From: Amycolatopsis pittospori
Lineage (GTDB): Bacteria > Actinomycetota > Actinomycetes > Mycobacteriales > Pseudonocardiaceae
NCBI RefSeq assembly: GCF_013870525.1
Contig: NZ_JACBXD010000011.1
Coordinates: 62,001-126,000, forward strand
Direction of reading: 5' to 3'
DNA: 64,000 bases
In this document: piece by piece, positions 8,798 through 18,834 of the stretch
Numbering within the stretch: the first letter of the stretch is position 1
Layout: the number at the start of each line of letters is the position of its first letter
Notes under the pieces: model-generated
What the model was told of the DNA's origin: nothing
The model's database searches: none
The model's input: the letters and a program-made list of their open reading frames with translations, nothing else
Program-made: the position numbers and the translations under genes

Positions 8798-9682
8798 GGC
8801 GTCGAGGGCAGCACGCACCCGGCGGACCATGGCGCGCGGGTCGGCGTAGAGCTCCTCCTTGGTGATCACGATGAACTCCCAGCCCTCGGCCTCGATCAGC
8901 GCTCGCCGATGAGCGTCCAGATGCGGTTGTTCGCCTTCGAGATGCCATGCCCCGTCATACTCGACAGCGAGTTTGACCTCGCGAATCGCGAGGTCGAGCC
9001 GCCCGAGGAAGCGGGTTCCGCGATAGACCTCCACCTGGGGCTCCGCCTGGATGTCGTAGAGCCTCAGCCATACCCGCACCTCCGACTCGGGAATGGACTC
9101 CGCTCGTCCGTCCGAGAACGTCAAGGCCTGACGCGCCCGGACGATCCCGTTGTCGTGCCGATGTGCCAGGTACGCCGCGAGCGTGTCGCGATCGACGTAT
9201 CCCGCGTGGAGCAGGACATCCAGCAGTCCGACGACGCGCGGGAAGGAGCGGCGGAGACGAGTATCGGTCAGGACGTCCATGGTCATCCTCAACGGAGAGG
9301 CGATCCGGCCGTCCCGCCACGACTCGAAGTCCTGGCCGAGGAGCCTGGTCCGGCGCAGGTGCGTTCCGCGAAGACTGTGGAAGCCCTTCTGCTCGGGCAC
9401 GACGAACTCGACGGGATCGTTTTCGAGCGAGAACGGGAATCCTCGTACCGTCGCGGCCGAGCATCCGGTCAAGACCGCGCCGTCGGGCGCGATGAGCATC
9501 GCGGCCTTGCAACGCAGCTCGTGATCCTGAGGGATACCGATCGGGACGTAGACATCTTGGAAGAGCCGGTTGTACAGCCCCGAACGGAGCTGGGCGCGCG
9601 TGAGGTCCCCTTCGCTGACGGCGTGGCTGCCAAGGAAAGGGCCGGAGAACTCGGCGGTCGTCGCATAGTGGCTTCTGGACAC
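8789..9682 (-). CDS. DUF559 endonuclease-like protein
   Basis: 297 residues from a GTG start. The C-terminal third (about 195-295) is a DUF559/Vsr-type PD-(D/E)XK domain: SEVRVWLRLYDIQAEPQVEV, FLGRLDLAIREVKLAVEYDG, and HLDAHRRALIEAEGWEFIVI. The N-terminal part resembles the AbiEi-like DNA-binding region often fused to DUF559 in actinobacteria (LTRAQLRSGLYNRLFQDVYV). Such proteins are common and mostly uncharacterised; a nicking or repair role is guessed from the fold. No AbiEii toxin partner is adjacent. The gene is bracketed by two P2 palindromes, and its last two residues and stop are P2 sequence. Confidence 0.85.
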   Translation of the reverse strand: MSRSHYATTAEFSGPFLGSHAVSEGDLTRAQLRSGLYNRLFQDVYVPIGIPQDHELRCKAAMLIAPDGAVLTGCSAATVRGFPFSLENDPVEFVVPEQKGFHSLRGTHLRRTRLLGQDFESWRDGRIASPLRMTMDVLTDTRLRRSFPRVVGLLDVLLHAGYVDRDTLAAYLAHRHDNGIVRARQALTFSDGRAESIPESEVRVWLRLYDIQAEPQVEVYRGTRFLGRLDLAIREVKLAVEYDGAWHLEGEQPHLDAHRRALIEAEGWEFIVITKEELYADPRAMVRRVRAALDARI

Positions 9683-9785
9683 GATCCCACGATGGCATCC
9701 GCCCGGGCCGCCACCCCGGCTTCAAGATCATCTTCGCCCACTTGTCCACATCGCCTCCCGCCTGTGCACAACTCGCGCCCCCTTC

Positions 9786-9850
9786 CGCGTTTAGTCCTCT
9801 GAATGCGGTAGTTGGCAATACGAACTAACGCATTCAGAGGACTAAACGCG
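9786..9850. repeat. P2 dispersed palindrome, copy 2
   Basis: 65 bases with arms CGCGTTTAGTCCTCTGAATG and CATTCAGAGGACTAAACGCG, complementary with one G-T type mismatch. The loop has drifted from the other copies. It lies upstream of the DUF559 gene, in the divergent gap with the ABC transporter gene. A simple terminator role is therefore unlikely here. Confidence 0.92.
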
Positions 9851-9946
9851 GGAGGGCGGTGACACCGGTGTCCATCGTTCGGTTGACAACCGGGTTCAGT
9901 CCTGCGGACGTCCCGCGGACCCCGGCCCGCACAGCACGATCGACGT

Positions 9947-10786
9947 ATGAGAACCGCAGTGAAAGTGCGCGGCCTGCGCAAGGAGTACCCGGGCCACTTG
10001 GCCGTCGGGGGCATCGACCTCGACATCGAGCAGGGCGAGGTGTTCGCGTTGCTCGGCCCGAACGGGGCGGGCAAGACGACGACGGTCGAGATCCTGGAGG
10101 GGCACCGCAAGCGGACGTCCGGCGAGGTCGACGTCCTCGGCGAGGATCCCGGCAGCGCGAGCCGCGCCTGGAGGTCGCGGCTCGGGATCGTGCTGCAGAC
10201 GGCCAACGACGCCGCCGAGCTCACCGTCACCGAGACCGTCCGGCACTACGCGCGCTACTACCCGAATCCCCGTGACGCCGGCGAAGTGATCGAGAAGGTC
10301 GGCCTGACCGAGAAGGCGGGTTCCCGCGTCAAAAGCCTTTCCGGCGGACAGCGTCGTCGTGTGGACGTCGCGCTGGGGATCATCGGGCGGCCGGAGCTGG
10401 TGTTCCTGGACGAGCCGACGACCGGCTTCGACCCGGCGGCCCGGCGGCAGTTCTGGGAGCTGATCAGGAGTCTCGCCCTCGAAGGCACCACGATCCTGCT
10501 CACCACCCACTACCTCGACGAGGCCGAGGCGCTGGCCGACCGCGTCGCCGTCATCACACGCGGCGCGATCGTCGCGGAGGGGACGCCGCAGACGCTGGGC
10601 GGCCGCGCGACCGCGGAGGCCACCGTCCGCTGGGCCGACGAGAACGGCGCGCACCAGGAGCGCACCCATTTCCCGGCCAAGCTCATCCGCGAGCTGTCCG
10701 CGAACGGCCGCGAGCCGTCGGAGCTGACCGTGCACCGGCCCACCCTCGAAGAGACCTACCTCGACCTGATCGGAGAAGCCCGATGA
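9947..10786 (+). CDS. ABC transporter ATP-binding protein (drug-exporter type)
   Basis: 279 residues. Walker A is GPNGAGKT at 37-44, the signature LSGGQ at 131-135 and Walker B LVFLDE at 151-156, followed by the switch histidine in TTHYLDEAEALADRV. The C-terminal part matches the DrrA-like extension of ABC-2 exporters. The stop overlaps the permease ATG (ATGA). With the permease and the two-component system behind it, this is a four-gene operon probably sensing and exporting a lipophilic compound or cell-envelope drug. Confidence 0.93.
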   Translation: MRTAVKVRGLRKEYPGHLAVGGIDLDIEQGEVFALLGPNGAGKTTTVEILEGHRKRTSGEVDVLGEDPGSASRAWRSRLGIVLQTANDAAELTVTETVRHYARYYPNPRDAGEVIEKVGLTEKAGSRVKSLSGGQRRRVDVALGIIGRPELVFLDEPTTGFDPAARRQFWELIRSLALEGTTILLTTHYLDEAEALADRVAVITRGAIVAEGTPQTLGGRATAEATVRWADENGAHQERTHFPAKLIRELSANGREPSELTVHRPTLEETYLDLIGEAR

Positions 10787-11607
10787 CGACGCTGACCCAC
10801 CCGGGCAAGCTCCCTGGCACCTTGTCGCTCGGCCTGATCCGCGGGGCCGCCGAACTGAAGCAGTTCTTCCGCATCCGCGAACAGGTGATCTTCACCTTCG
10901 CCTTCCCGTCCCTGCTGATGGTCCTGCTCGGCTCGATGCTGAACACCTCGATGCCGGGGATGACGATCACCACCGGCCAGGTGCTGGCCGCGGGCATGAT
11001 CGGTTCGGGCATCGTCTCGACGTCGTTCAACAGCATCGGCATCGGCCTCGCCGCCGACCGTGAGGCCGGGGCGCTGAAACGACTGCGCGGCACGCCGATG
11101 CCCGCCGCGTCCTATTTCATCGGCAAGATCATCCTGGTGGGCGTTTCGAGTGTCGCCCAGGTAGTGCTGATGACGATCGTCGGCAGCCTGCTGTTCGATC
11201 TGGAGCTGCCCACCGATCCGATGAAACTGCTGACCGCGGTGTGGGTCTTCCTCCTCGGCGTCACCAGCTGCACGCTTCTGGGCATCGCGCTCAGCTCGGC
11301 GACCAAATCGGTCAGCGGCGCGGTCGCGGTGACCAACCTGATCTACATCGCCCTGCAGTTCATCTCCGGGGTGTTCGTCACGCCGATCACCAACCTGCCG
11401 AAGGTTATGGTCGACATCGCTTCGTTCTTCCCGGTGAAATGGATCTGCCAGGGCTTCCGCTCGGTGTTCCTGCCGGCCGAAGCGGCTGCACAGGAAATGG
11501 CGGGGACATGGGAACTTCCGATGGTGGCACTGGTGCTGGGGGCTTGGTGCGTGGCGGGTCTGCTGCTGGCGAAACTGACGTTCCGCTGGTCGAACGAAGG
11601 CAAGTGA
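10783..11607 (+). CDS. ABC-2 type transporter permease
   Basis: 274 residues with about six membrane helices, including VIFTFAFPSLLMVLLGSML, QVLAAGMIGSGIVSTSF and LLTAVWVFLLGVTSCTLLGI. It has the ABC-2 motif region LAADREAGALKRLRGTPMP, which contacts the ATPase. It pairs with the ATP-binding protein through the ATGA overlap. The histidine kinase start lies inside its last codons (GTGA). Confidence 0.92.
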   Translation: MTTLTHPGKLPGTLSLGLIRGAAELKQFFRIREQVIFTFAFPSLLMVLLGSMLNTSMPGMTITTGQVLAAGMIGSGIVSTSFNSIGIGLAADREAGALKRLRGTPMPAASYFIGKIILVGVSSVAQVVLMTIVGSLLFDLELPTDPMKLLTAVWVFLLGVTSCTLLGIALSSATKSVSGAVAVTNLIYIALQFISGVFVTPITNLPKVMVDIASFFPVKWICQGFRSVFLPAEAAAQEMAGTWELPMVALVLGAWCVAGLLLAKLTFRWSNEGK

Positions 11608-12758
11608 ACGCCTGGGAGCGGTTCTACTGGCTCTGGGAAGTCCTCTTCGGGATCTCCTACGTCGCGACGACGGCGCTGGTGGTCCTCGAAGAGGGCGAGC
11701 CGACCGGCAAGACGGTCGCGGTCGCGTGTCTCACCGGGATCGGCGTGGCCTACCTGGTCCGAGGACGCCGCCTCATCAAGGCACGCGGGGACTTCGAGAC
11801 GCCATGGGTGTTCATCACGATCATGATGACGCTGCTGACGGTCGCCGTCTTCACCGCGGGCAACTCGAGTTTCATCCTGTTCATGGTCTGCCCGTTGCTC
11901 TACATGACGATGCCGACCAAGGCGGCGTCGATCCTCACCACGGCGGCGGTGTTGCTGAGCCCGGTGTCCTTGCTCGTCCGAGGCGGGCTCGGCGAACAGC
12001 CGGTCCTGCTGCCGATGACGGCGATCCTGATCATCTTCAGCCTCCTGGCCGGGCGTTTCACCAGTCAGATCATCGAGGAGAGCAAGGCGCGCGCCGAGCT
12101 GATCAAGCAGCTGGAAGCCAGTCAGGCGGAGGTCTCCCGGCTCTCTCGTGAGGCGGGCACGGCCGCCGAGCGGGAGCGGATGGCCCGCGAAATCCATGAC
12201 ACGCTCGCGCAGGGTTTCACCAGCATCGTCACCCTCACCCAGGCCATCGAGTCCGAATGGGACACCGACCCGAAGGCGGCTCGCCGCCACCTCGAACTGG
12301 CGGCGACGACGGCGCGGGAGAACCTGGCCGAGGCGCGGGCGATCGTCGCGGCGCAGAAGCCTTCGGCGCTCGCCTCGGGTTCGCTGGAGGAAGCCCTAAG
12401 ACGCCAGGCCGAAAGGCTCCGCGAGGAGACCGGGATCGCGACCACGTTCGAGGTCGACGGTCCGCTGCCCGCGCTGCCGATGGCCACCGAGGTCGTCCTG
12501 TTGCGCGGCGCGCAGGAGGCGCTGAGCAATATCCGCAAACATTCCCATGCCACCGAGGTCTCGCTCCGCTTGTCCGTTGTGGACGGACGGGTCCGGCTCA
12601 GTGTGACCGACGACGGCACCGGATTCGATCCCGCCGAGCCCACCGGCGGTTTCGGCCTGGCGGGGATGCGGACGCGGGCGGCTCAGGTCGGTGGCATCGT
12701 GACACTCGAAAGCGTGCCCGATGCGGGGACGACAGTGGAACTGGAGGTGCCCGCGTGA
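11604..12758 (+). CDS. DesK/NarX-type sensor histidine kinase
   Basis: 384 residues from the GTG at 11604, which overlaps the permease stop. Four or five N-terminal membrane helices span about 5-150, without an obvious extracellular sensor domain. A coiled coil (KARAELIKQLEASQAEVSRL) follows, then the HisKA_3 dimerisation domain with phospho-acceptor H198 in MAREIHDTLAQGF. The HATPase domain carries AQEALSNIRKHSHA and DDGTGFDP. Membrane-intrinsic sensing beside an ABC exporter fits a stress-sensing kinase such as DesK or LiaS. Its partner is the next gene. Confidence 0.93.
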   Translation: MNAWERFYWLWEVLFGISYVATTALVVLEEGEPTGKTVAVACLTGIGVAYLVRGRRLIKARGDFETPWVFITIMMTLLTVAVFTAGNSSFILFMVCPLLYMTMPTKAASILTTAAVLLSPVSLLVRGGLGEQPVLLPMTAILIIFSLLAGRFTSQIIEESKARAELIKQLEASQAEVSRLSREAGTAAERERMAREIHDTLAQGFTSIVTLTQAIESEWDTDPKAARRHLELAATTARENLAEARAIVAAQKPSALASGSLEEALRRQAERLREETGIATTFEVDGPLPALPMATEVVLLRGAQEALSNIRKHSHATEVSLRLSVVDGRVRLSVTDDGTGFDPAEPTGGFGLAGMRTRAAQVGGIVTLESVPDAGTTVELEVPA

Positions 12759-13375
12759 TCACGATCATGCTGGTCGACGATCACCCCGTGGTGCGGGAAG
12801 GCCTGCGCGGCATGCTGGAGGCCGAGCCGGATCTGAGTGTCATCGGGGAAGCGGGTTCCGGCGACGAGGCCGTCGCGCTGAGCCGGGTCAAGCAGCCCGA
12901 CGTCATCCTGATGGACCTGCGGATGCCCGGACTCGACGGCGTCGGCGCGACGCGCAAGATCCTCGCCGACCGGCCGGGACAGCGGGTCGTCGTGCTCACC
13001 ACCTACGAGACGGACGCGGACATCCTGCGCGCGGTCGAGGCGGGCGCTTCGGGCTACCTGCTGAAGGACGCTTCGCGCACGGAGCTGGCCGGAGCGATCC
13101 GAGCGGCGTCGCGCGGCGAGACGGTCTTGGCGCCTTCGGTCGCCGGGAAGCTCGTGAACCAGGTGCGCAACCCGACGCCGTCGCCGCTGTCGGCGCGCGA
13201 GATCGAGGTACTGCGGCTGGTGGCGCAGGGAAGTACGAACGCCGACATCGGGCGGACGCTCCACATCAGCGAGGCCACGGTCAAGACCCATCTGCTCCGC
13301 GTATTCGGCAAACTGGACGTTTCGGACAGGACGGCCGCCGTGACCACCGCCATGCGACTGGGGCTGCTCGGCTAG
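12755..13375 (+). CDS. NarL/LuxR family response regulator
   Basis: 206 residues from a GTG that overlaps the kinase stop (GTGA). The receiver domain has the acidic pair DD at 8-9, phospho-acceptor D54 in VILMDLRMPG and the lysine in YLLKDA. The C-terminal LuxR helix-turn-helix begins SPLSAREIEVLRLVAQGSTN and includes ISEATVKTHLLRVFGKLDV. It probably activates the ABC operon it closes. Confidence 0.95.
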   Translation: MITIMLVDDHPVVREGLRGMLEAEPDLSVIGEAGSGDEAVALSRVKQPDVILMDLRMPGLDGVGATRKILADRPGQRVVVLTTYETDADILRAVEAGASGYLLKDASRTELAGAIRAASRGETVLAPSVAGKLVNQVRNPTPSPLSAREIEVLRLVAQGSTNADIGRTLHISEATVKTHLLRVFGKLDVSDRTAAVTTAMRLGLLG

Positions 13376-13380
13376 GCACA

Positions 13381-14736
13381 ATGCATCCCATGCTTGCCAC
13401 GACCGAAATGGCGCTGCTCCGCCGCCTCGCCCACGAGCAATCCTCGTGCCGTGCCCCGTCCCTCGTCGCCGCCGTGGTCCGCGACGGCGAAATCGCCTGG
13501 TCAGGGGCGCGTGGCCGCGTCAACGGCGAATCACCCGGAGACGACACCCAATACCGGCTCGGGTCGATCACCAAGACGCTGGTCGCGACGGCCGTCATGC
13601 GCCTTCGCGACGAAGGCAAGCTCGACCTCAACGACCCGCTCGAACAGCACCTCCCGGGCACCGCGTTCGGCGCGGCGACCATCGCGCAGCTGCTGTCGCA
13701 CACCTCCGGCCTGACCGCGGAATCGCCCGGTTCCTGGTGGGAGCGCACGGTGGGTGGCGACTGGGACGCGCTCGTCGAGAGCCTCAAGGACGGAGCTACG
13801 CGGCACCGCCCGGGTAGCCGGTTCCACTACAGCAACGTCGGCTACGGCGTTCTCGGCGAGCTGGTCTCCCGCTACCGCGGGCAGTCGTGGCTCGACGTCG
13901 TCCGCGCCGAGATCCTCACGCCGCTCGGCATGAACCGGACCTCGCCGCATCCCGAAGGCGCGCACGCCGACGGTTTCGCCGTGCACCCCTTCGCCGACAT
14001 CCTCATGCCGGAGCCGTCACCGGACGCGGGCGCGATGGCGCCGGCCGGGCAGCTGTGGTCGACGGTCACCGACCTCGCCCGCTGGACGGCGTTCCTCGGC
14101 GGCCACACCGGTGACGTGCTGAGCGCGGAGACCGTCGCGGAGATGCGCGAAATGGTCACCGTGGACGACGGCGACACCTGGACCACCGGATTCGGCCTCG
14201 GCGTGATGCTGGTCCGCACGCAGGGCAGGCGGCTGGCCGGGCACACCGGTTCGATGCCGGGCTTCCTCGCCTGCTCGCTGATCGACGCGAACGCCAGGAT
14301 CGGCGCGCTGGTCCTGACCAACTCGACGGCGGGTGTCGGCATCACGCAGCTGTGCCTCGACCTGATCACGCTGACCGAGGAGCACGAGCCGTCCCTGCCC
14401 GCGGAATGGCAGCCGTCCACTGTGGACCCGAAGCTGCTCGAACTGACCGGGCTCTGGCACTGGGGCCCGACCCCGTACCACCTGCGGGTGCTGCCGGACG
14501 GCCTGATCTCGCTCGCGCCGACCGACGGCCCGGGACGCGCGTCGCGGTTCACGCCGCTCGGCGACGACACCTGGGTCGGACTCGACGCTTACTACGCGGG
14601 TGAAACGCTGCGGATCGGGCGCGACGCGGCCGGGAACCCGAGCCACCTCGACCTCGCGACGTTCATCTTCTCTCGCACGCCGTACGACCCGGCCGCTCCC
14701 ATCCCGGGCGGCGTCGACCCCGACGGCTGGCGCTGA
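13381..14736 (+). CDS. beta-lactamase-fold serine hydrolase (class C / EstB type)
   Basis: 451 residues. The serine beta-lactamase fold shows SITK at 62-65 (nucleophile S62), YSN at 150-152 and HTG in AGHTGSMPG. About 110 C-terminal residues form a lipocalin-like extra domain seen in many such peptidases and esterases. There is no signal peptide, so it is probably cytoplasmic. It starts 5 bases after the response regulator stop and may be in the same transcript. An internal ATG three codons in is equally possible. Substrate unknown; a D-peptidase or esterase is more likely than antibiotic resistance. Confidence 0.88.
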   Translation: MHPMLATTEMALLRRLAHEQSSCRAPSLVAAVVRDGEIAWSGARGRVNGESPGDDTQYRLGSITKTLVATAVMRLRDEGKLDLNDPLEQHLPGTAFGAATIAQLLSHTSGLTAESPGSWWERTVGGDWDALVESLKDGATRHRPGSRFHYSNVGYGVLGELVSRYRGQSWLDVVRAEILTPLGMNRTSPHPEGAHADGFAVHPFADILMPEPSPDAGAMAPAGQLWSTVTDLARWTAFLGGHTGDVLSAETVAEMREMVTVDDGDTWTTGFGLGVMLVRTQGRRLAGHTGSMPGFLACSLIDANARIGALVLTNSTAGVGITQLCLDLITLTEEHEPSLPAEWQPSTVDPKLLELTGLWHWGPTPYHLRVLPDGLISLAPTDGPGRASRFTPLGDDTWVGLDAYYAGETLRIGRDAAGNPSHLDLATFIFSRTPYDPAAPIPGGVDPDGWR

Positions 14737-14759
14737 CCTACGAGCCGTCGGGTCGCACC

Positions 14760-15077
14760 TCAGACCGCTGGGGTGTGCCCGACGGCGTCGCCGACGGCGG
14801 CGATGAACTTCCGCGCGATGCGCTTGCCCTCTCCCCAGTCGACGAAGCCGAACTTCAGGCTCGTCTGGATCGCCAGCCCCGAGCCTTCCGACGTCCGCTC
14901 GACCTTCACCGTGACCGTCTGCCCGTAGCTGAAGAAGCCGAGCTTGGTCGAGAAGGTGACGTAGCCGGCGGCCGAGTCGTAGTACGGGTTCTGCCCGTTG
15001 ACCGCGGTGACCCCGTTCGGAAGGGCCTGCCACAACGCCTCGGGGGCCACGGGGAATCGCTCGTGCACTGTCGCCAT
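14760..15077 (-). CDS. conserved hypothetical protein, 105 aa
   Basis: A small soluble protein starting MATVHERFPVAPEALWQAL, with a run of beta strands (AGYVTFSTKLGFFSYGQTVT, GLAIQTSLKFGFVDWGEGK) and a closing helix. The pattern resembles a truncated SRPBCC/polyketide-cyclase-like fold, but I cannot name a family with certainty. It is a single gene converging on the serine hydrolase and divergent from serC by 115 bases. Confidence 0.7.
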   Translation of the reverse strand: MATVHERFPVAPEALWQALPNGVTAVNGQNPYYDSAAGYVTFSTKLGFFSYGQTVTVKVERTSEGSGLAIQTSLKFGFVDWGEGKRIARKFIAAVGDAVGHTPAV

Positions 15078-15180
15078 GAGGCGAAAAGCTACCCGCCGGT
15101 CGCCACGACCGGGCGAACGACCGAGGTTCCCACATGCCGGACACACGGCACCAACTGTCAGCAGGCCCATCCCGACCTGA

Positions 15181-16320
<1,140 letters not shown>

Positions 16321-16321
16321 G

Positions 16322-17521
16322 CTAGCTTTCCGTGAAGGCCTCCTTCCCCACCCTGACGGTAGGGAAGGAGGCCTTCACGGCTTTATGGCCCACTGCGGCC
16401 AGCCCCAGCAGCAGAAGGCCGCACAACACATAGGACTCCGTCGCCAGCCACCAGCCGAAACTCCCGGCGGGGCGCGGCGCGAGCCACATCGGCGCCACCA
16501 CGAACAGCGCCGCCATCACGACCGCGAGCACGGACGAAACGACCGATCGCGTCCAGACCAGCAGCACGAGGATCGGCACGCACCAGATCCAGTGGTGCGT
16601 CCAGGTCACCGGCGAGACCAGCAGGCCGCCGATCGCGCACGCCGTCAACGCGAACACCGGTTCCGCGACGCGCACGATCACGAACGCGGTCAACGCGACG
16701 ACCACGAGAGCGGACAGCACCCAGACGAGGTCTTCCGCCGAGCCCAGCCCGAACCGCGCGAGCAGGCCGCGCAGCGACTGGTTGCCGACATAGCCGCGAT
16801 CCCCGATGCGGCTGGTGTCGAAGAGGATGTTCGTCCAGAACTTCGCCGACGCGCCCGGCGCGGCGAGGAACATCAGCAGACCGGCGCCGAGGAACCCGGC
16901 GACGACCCGCGCGGACGAGCGGAAGTCCTTGCGGAACAAGAAGAAAAGGATGAAGAAGGCGGGCGTCAGCTTGATCGCGGCGGCGACGCCGATGAGCAGT
17001 CCCTTGGTGCGTGCGCGTCCCGGCAGGAGCGCGTCGAGTACGACCATGAGCATCAGCAGGGTGTTGATCTGGCCGAAGCCGAGCGTCGAGCGGACGGGCT
17101 CCATGATCCCGCCCGCCGCCTGCGCCCCGATCGCCGCCAGTACGGCGATAGCGCGACCGCGAACGTTCGCGCGGTCGGTGAGCGAGCCGTTGAGCGTCGC
17201 GACGAAGAGGTACACGACGATCCCGCCCGCGATGATCGTCGCGAGGCCGACCAGCCTCGTCGCCAGCGCGGCGGACAGCAGGGTGCCGGGCAGGAAGACC
17301 GCGGCCGCGAACGGCGTGTAGGTGAAGGGGAGCCAACCCCCGTGCGTCTGCACCCAGGCGCCGTACGGGTCGCCCGAGTCGACGAGCAGCCGCGCGCCTC
17401 CGATGTAGACCTCGAGGTCCTGGCCGTCGAACACCTTGAGGGTGAACAGCACGGCGACCACGACGACTTCGAGCGCGATCAGCGCCCCCGCGAGTCTCCG
17501 CCCCGACAATCCCACCAGCAT
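16322..17521 (-). CDS. GT87-type polyprenol-phosphate-dependent glycosyltransferase
   Basis: 399 residues with about ten membrane helices and the DUF2029/GT87 pattern: an early loop with GARLLVDSGDPYGAW (acidic GD pair), FTYTPFAAAVFLPG, and VRSTLGFGQINTLLMLMVVL. Mycobacterial relatives transfer mannose or arabinose from a polyprenyl-phosphate donor to PIM, lipomannan or arabinan at the outer membrane face. The last 19 or so residues (KASFPTVRVGKEAFTES) are encoded by a P3 palindrome, so the C-terminus is a repeat-derived tail that should not be conserved. Exact acceptor unknown. Confidence 0.82.
   Translation of the reverse strand: MLVGLSGRRLAGALIALEVVVVAVLFTLKVFDGQDLEVYIGGARLLVDSGDPYGAWVQTHGGWLPFTYTPFAAAVFLPGTLLSAALATRLVGLATIIAGGIVVYLFVATLNGSLTDRANVRGRAIAVLAAIGAQAAGGIMEPVRSTLGFGQINTLLMLMVVLDALLPGRARTKGLLIGVAAAIKLTPAFFILFFLFRKDFRSSARVVAGFLGAGLLMFLAAPGASAKFWTNILFDTSRIGDRGYVGNQSLRGLLARFGLGSAEDLVWVLSALVVVALTAFVIVRVAEPVFALTACAIGGLLVSPVTWTHHWIWCVPILVLLVWTRSVVSSVLAVVMAALFVVAPMWLAPRPAGSFGWWLATESYVLCGLLLLGLAAVGHKAVKASFPTVRVGKEAFTES
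16331..16380. repeat. P3 dispersed palindrome, copy 1 (inside the GT87 gene)
   Basis: Arms GTGAAGGCCTCCTTCCC and GGGAAGGAGGCCTTCAC around ACCCTGACGGTA. It lies between the convergent serC and GT87 genes but within the GT87 reading frame. A second full copy is at 50684-50730, a half copy at 53833-53857 and a compensated variant at 54152-54196. Confidence 0.9.
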
Positions 17522-17546
17522 CCGGCGAGATTACCCACCGCCACCA

Positions 17547-17611
17547 CGCAAGTAGTCCTCTGGATGCGGTAGTTCGCGTCACGAACCACCGCATCCAGAG
17601 GACTGAACGCG
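17547..17611. repeat. P2 dispersed palindrome, copy 3
   Basis: 65 bases. Compared with the other copies, both arms change together: CTGGATGCGG pairs with CCGCATCCAG where others have GAATGC/GCATTC, and the loop arms are AGTTCG/CGAACC. It lies between the start of the GT87 gene and the stop of the ABC permease gene, both leftward, and ends 2 bases before that stop. Confidence 0.92.
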
Positions 17612-17613
17612 AG

Positions 17614-18834
17614 TCAGGCCAGGGCCTGGGTGGGTGGGAGCCGGGCCGCGCGCATGGCCGGGTAGGCGCCGGCGACGGCACCGACCAGGGCCGAGACGCC
17701 GACCCCGCCGAGCAGGGCGCCGACGGGGAGCACCGCCGGCCAGCCTTGGCTGAGCGCGTACGCGGACGTCACGAGGACGCCGACCATCACCCCGGCGACC
17801 CCGCCGAGCCCGGACAACAGCACAGACTCGGCCAGGAACTGGCCTCTGACCTGCCGTTTCGTCGCGCCGAGCGCACGGCGGAGGCCGATCTCTCGACGTC
17901 GTTCCAGTACTGAGATCACCATCGTGTTCGCCACGCCGACGCCGCCGACCAGCAACGCGACACCGCCAAGGCCGAGGAACAGCGCGCTGTACGTGTTCTC
18001 CGTCAGCTTCTGCGCCTCCAGCGCCTCCGACGGACGACGCACCTCGACCTCGTTCGGAGCTTCCGGGTTCATCGTCTGCGCGAGGACCGAGCGGACGTTC
18101 TCGACCTGCGAGTCCTTCGCCCGGACGTACACCGTGCTCGGGTGCCCTTCGAAGCCGAGAAGCCGCTTCGCCGCGTCCCAGCCGACCAGCACCGAACGCT
18201 CGATCTCCGGCGCGAGCGGCATCGGGCCGAGGATCCCGCCGACGGTGAACCAGTGCCCGCCGATGAAGACCTGCGGCGGTTTCGCCGGGTCGATGTGGTC
18301 GATGCCGAGCCGCGCGGCCGCGACCGAACCGAGGACGACCACCGGGTAGTCGCGGGTCGCGTCCCGGAGGAACCGTCCGGTGCGGATCGAGCCGCCGACC
18401 ACGTCGAGCAGGTCCGGCGTCGCCGCGTAGACCGACAGACCGGACGTCTCGTCCTTGTCGATCTTGTCCGTCCGCCGCACCGAGGCGCCGGTGCCGCCGG
18501 TCGCGGACGCCGCCGTCACCGGGGCGATCCGTTTCGCCATCGGCACCGCGCTGTCCGGCAGCGTCGAGTCGCCGCCGAACATCGTCTTGCCCGGCCCGGC
18601 CGAAAGCAGGTTGGTACCCAGCGCCGCCAGCTGATCCTGCAACGCCTTCGCGCCCGACGCCGGGATCGCGAGCACCGCCACCATCGCGGCGATCCCGATC
18701 CCGATGCCGAGCGCGGACAGCACCGCGCGCATCGGCCGGGTCCGCATCCCGTGCGCGCCGAGCGTCAGCACGTCACGGGGCCCGAGCCGGGCCGGATTCG
18801 GCGTCGGCACCTTGTCGAGGACGGGTGCGCTCAC
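17614..18834 (-). CDS. MacB/FtsX-type ABC transporter permease
   Basis: 406 residues. One N-terminal helix ([20 protein letters not shown]) is followed by an extracytoplasmic MacB-like domain of about 200 residues, then three C-terminal helices with the FtsX signature [20 protein letters not shown] and the coupling motif [20 protein letters not shown]. The chosen GTG overlaps the ATPase stop (GTGA); the open frame extends further but would run into the ATPase gene. MacB-like systems drive efflux of peptides or antibiotics by mechanotransmission through an adaptor. Confidence 0.92.
   Translation of the reverse strand: MSAPVLDKVPTPNPARLGPRDVLTLGAHGMRTRPMRAVLSALGIGIGIAAMVAVLAIPASGAKALQDQLAALGTNLLSAGPGKTMFGGDSTLPDSAVPMAKRIAPVTAASATGGTGASVRRTDKIDKDETSGLSVYAATPDLLDVVGGSIRTGRFLRDATRDYPVVVLGSVAAARLGIDHIDPAKPPQVFIGGHWFTVGGILGPMPLAPEIERSVLVGWDAAKRLLGFEGHPSTVYVRAKDSQVENVRSVLAQTMNPEAPNEVEVRRPSEALEAQKLTENTYSALFLGLGGVALLVGGVGVANTMVISVLERRREIGLRRALGATKRQVRGQFLAESVLLSGLGGVAGVMVGVLVTSAYALSQGWPAVLPVGALLGGVGVSALVGAVAGAYPAMRAARLPPTQALA

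Noticed and set aside
8789..9682. AbiE-type toxin-antitoxin system.
   Set aside because: The N-terminus resembles AbiEi, but the neighbour is an ABC transporter and no AbiEii nucleotidyltransferase is encoded nearby.
9947..13375. Biosynthetic gene cluster or resistance cassette.
   Set aside because: Exporter plus two-component system are present, but there are no polyketide, peptide or terpene synthases within the window.
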